A stretch of 29,654 nt of DNA from Candidatus Moranbacteria bacterium UBA2206 (GTDB lineage: Bacteria > Patescibacteriota > Minisyncoccia > Moranbacterales > UBA2206): NCBI GenBank assembly GCA_002328565.1, contig DCUU01000078.1, forward strand, positions 1 through 29,654. The letters run 5' to 3'. Positions 29,652 through 29,654 of the stretch are shown piece after piece. How positions within the stretch are numbered: the stretch's first letter is position 1; each line of letters begins with the position of its first letter. The notes beneath the pieces were generated by a model. It was given only the letters and a program-made list of their open reading frames with translations. It was not told the DNA's origin and searched no databases. Made by a program: the position numbers and the translations under genes.

Positions 29652-29654
29652 CAC

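Noticed and set aside
1..29654. CRISPR array, tRNA, rRNA, transposase or integrase, alternative genetic code
   Set aside because: No regularly spaced repeats, no cloverleaf or rRNA signature and no transposase motifs were seen, and TGA is used as a stop in several genes, including the ATGA overlaps.

Overview
The window (about 30 kb, roughly one third G+C by eye) looks like a chromosomal piece from a Candidate Phyla Radiation (Patescibacteria, Parcubacteria-like) bacterium. Reasons: compact AT-rich genes, isolated amino-acid genes (a lone hisG and a lone trpB2) without their pathways, a short-form ProRS, YerC/TrpR-like and AbrB-like small regulators, and a surface-protein cluster with 'NTGGN...TGdA...NTNI' repeats. 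TGA is used as stop (for example in the ATGA overlaps), so the code is the standard bacterial one. No 16S or other phylogenetic marker is present, so the assignment is inference.

Layout. 1-970: a promoter, a 25-codon leader peptide, a terminator hairpin and a GNAT-like acetyltransferase. 1053-4547: an MBL-fold hydrolase, then on the minus strand trpB2, a YerC/HisR-type TrpR-family repressor and hisG. 4560-4930: a long minus-strand leader for trpB2 that reads as two tandem trp-type transcription attenuators. 4900-6976: a divergent promoter, a second leader peptide with the same C-terminus and terminator as the one at 71, a small unknown gene, and proS behind a structured 5' leader. 7000-8520: two palindromic non-coding elements flanking a YdjC/ChbG-like deacetylase. 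8518-23590: a minus-strand block with an ABC exporter, a DUF5706-like membrane protein, a stand-alone ATP-grasp (PPDK_N) protein, an AbrB-like regulator and seven paralogous proteins that each end in a PEP-utiliser phosphohistidine (swivel) domain. A histidine phosphatase-fold protein and a HAD protein sit between two of the paralogues. 23652-27361: secreted or surface repeat proteins, one of them split by a frameshift. 27876-29605: an ExoX-like exonuclease, a small ribbon-helix-helix protein, a YggT-family and a GlsB/YeaQ-family membrane protein.

Two systems stand out. (1) At least four leader-peptide attenuators lie in 5 kb. Two share an identical 26-nt segment encoding the C-terminus LRLFVSV, and in both copies that segment can pair over 10 bp with the 5' arm of the following terminator. 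The other two, in tandem before trpB2, carry Trp codons (one has Trp-Trp). (2) A split phosphotransferase array: one free ATP-grasp domain and seven proteins built like the rest of rifampin phosphotransferase/PEP synthase (helical middle domain plus swivel His domain) without an ATP-grasp of their own. The natural reading is one kinase serving many substrate or adaptor proteins in trans.
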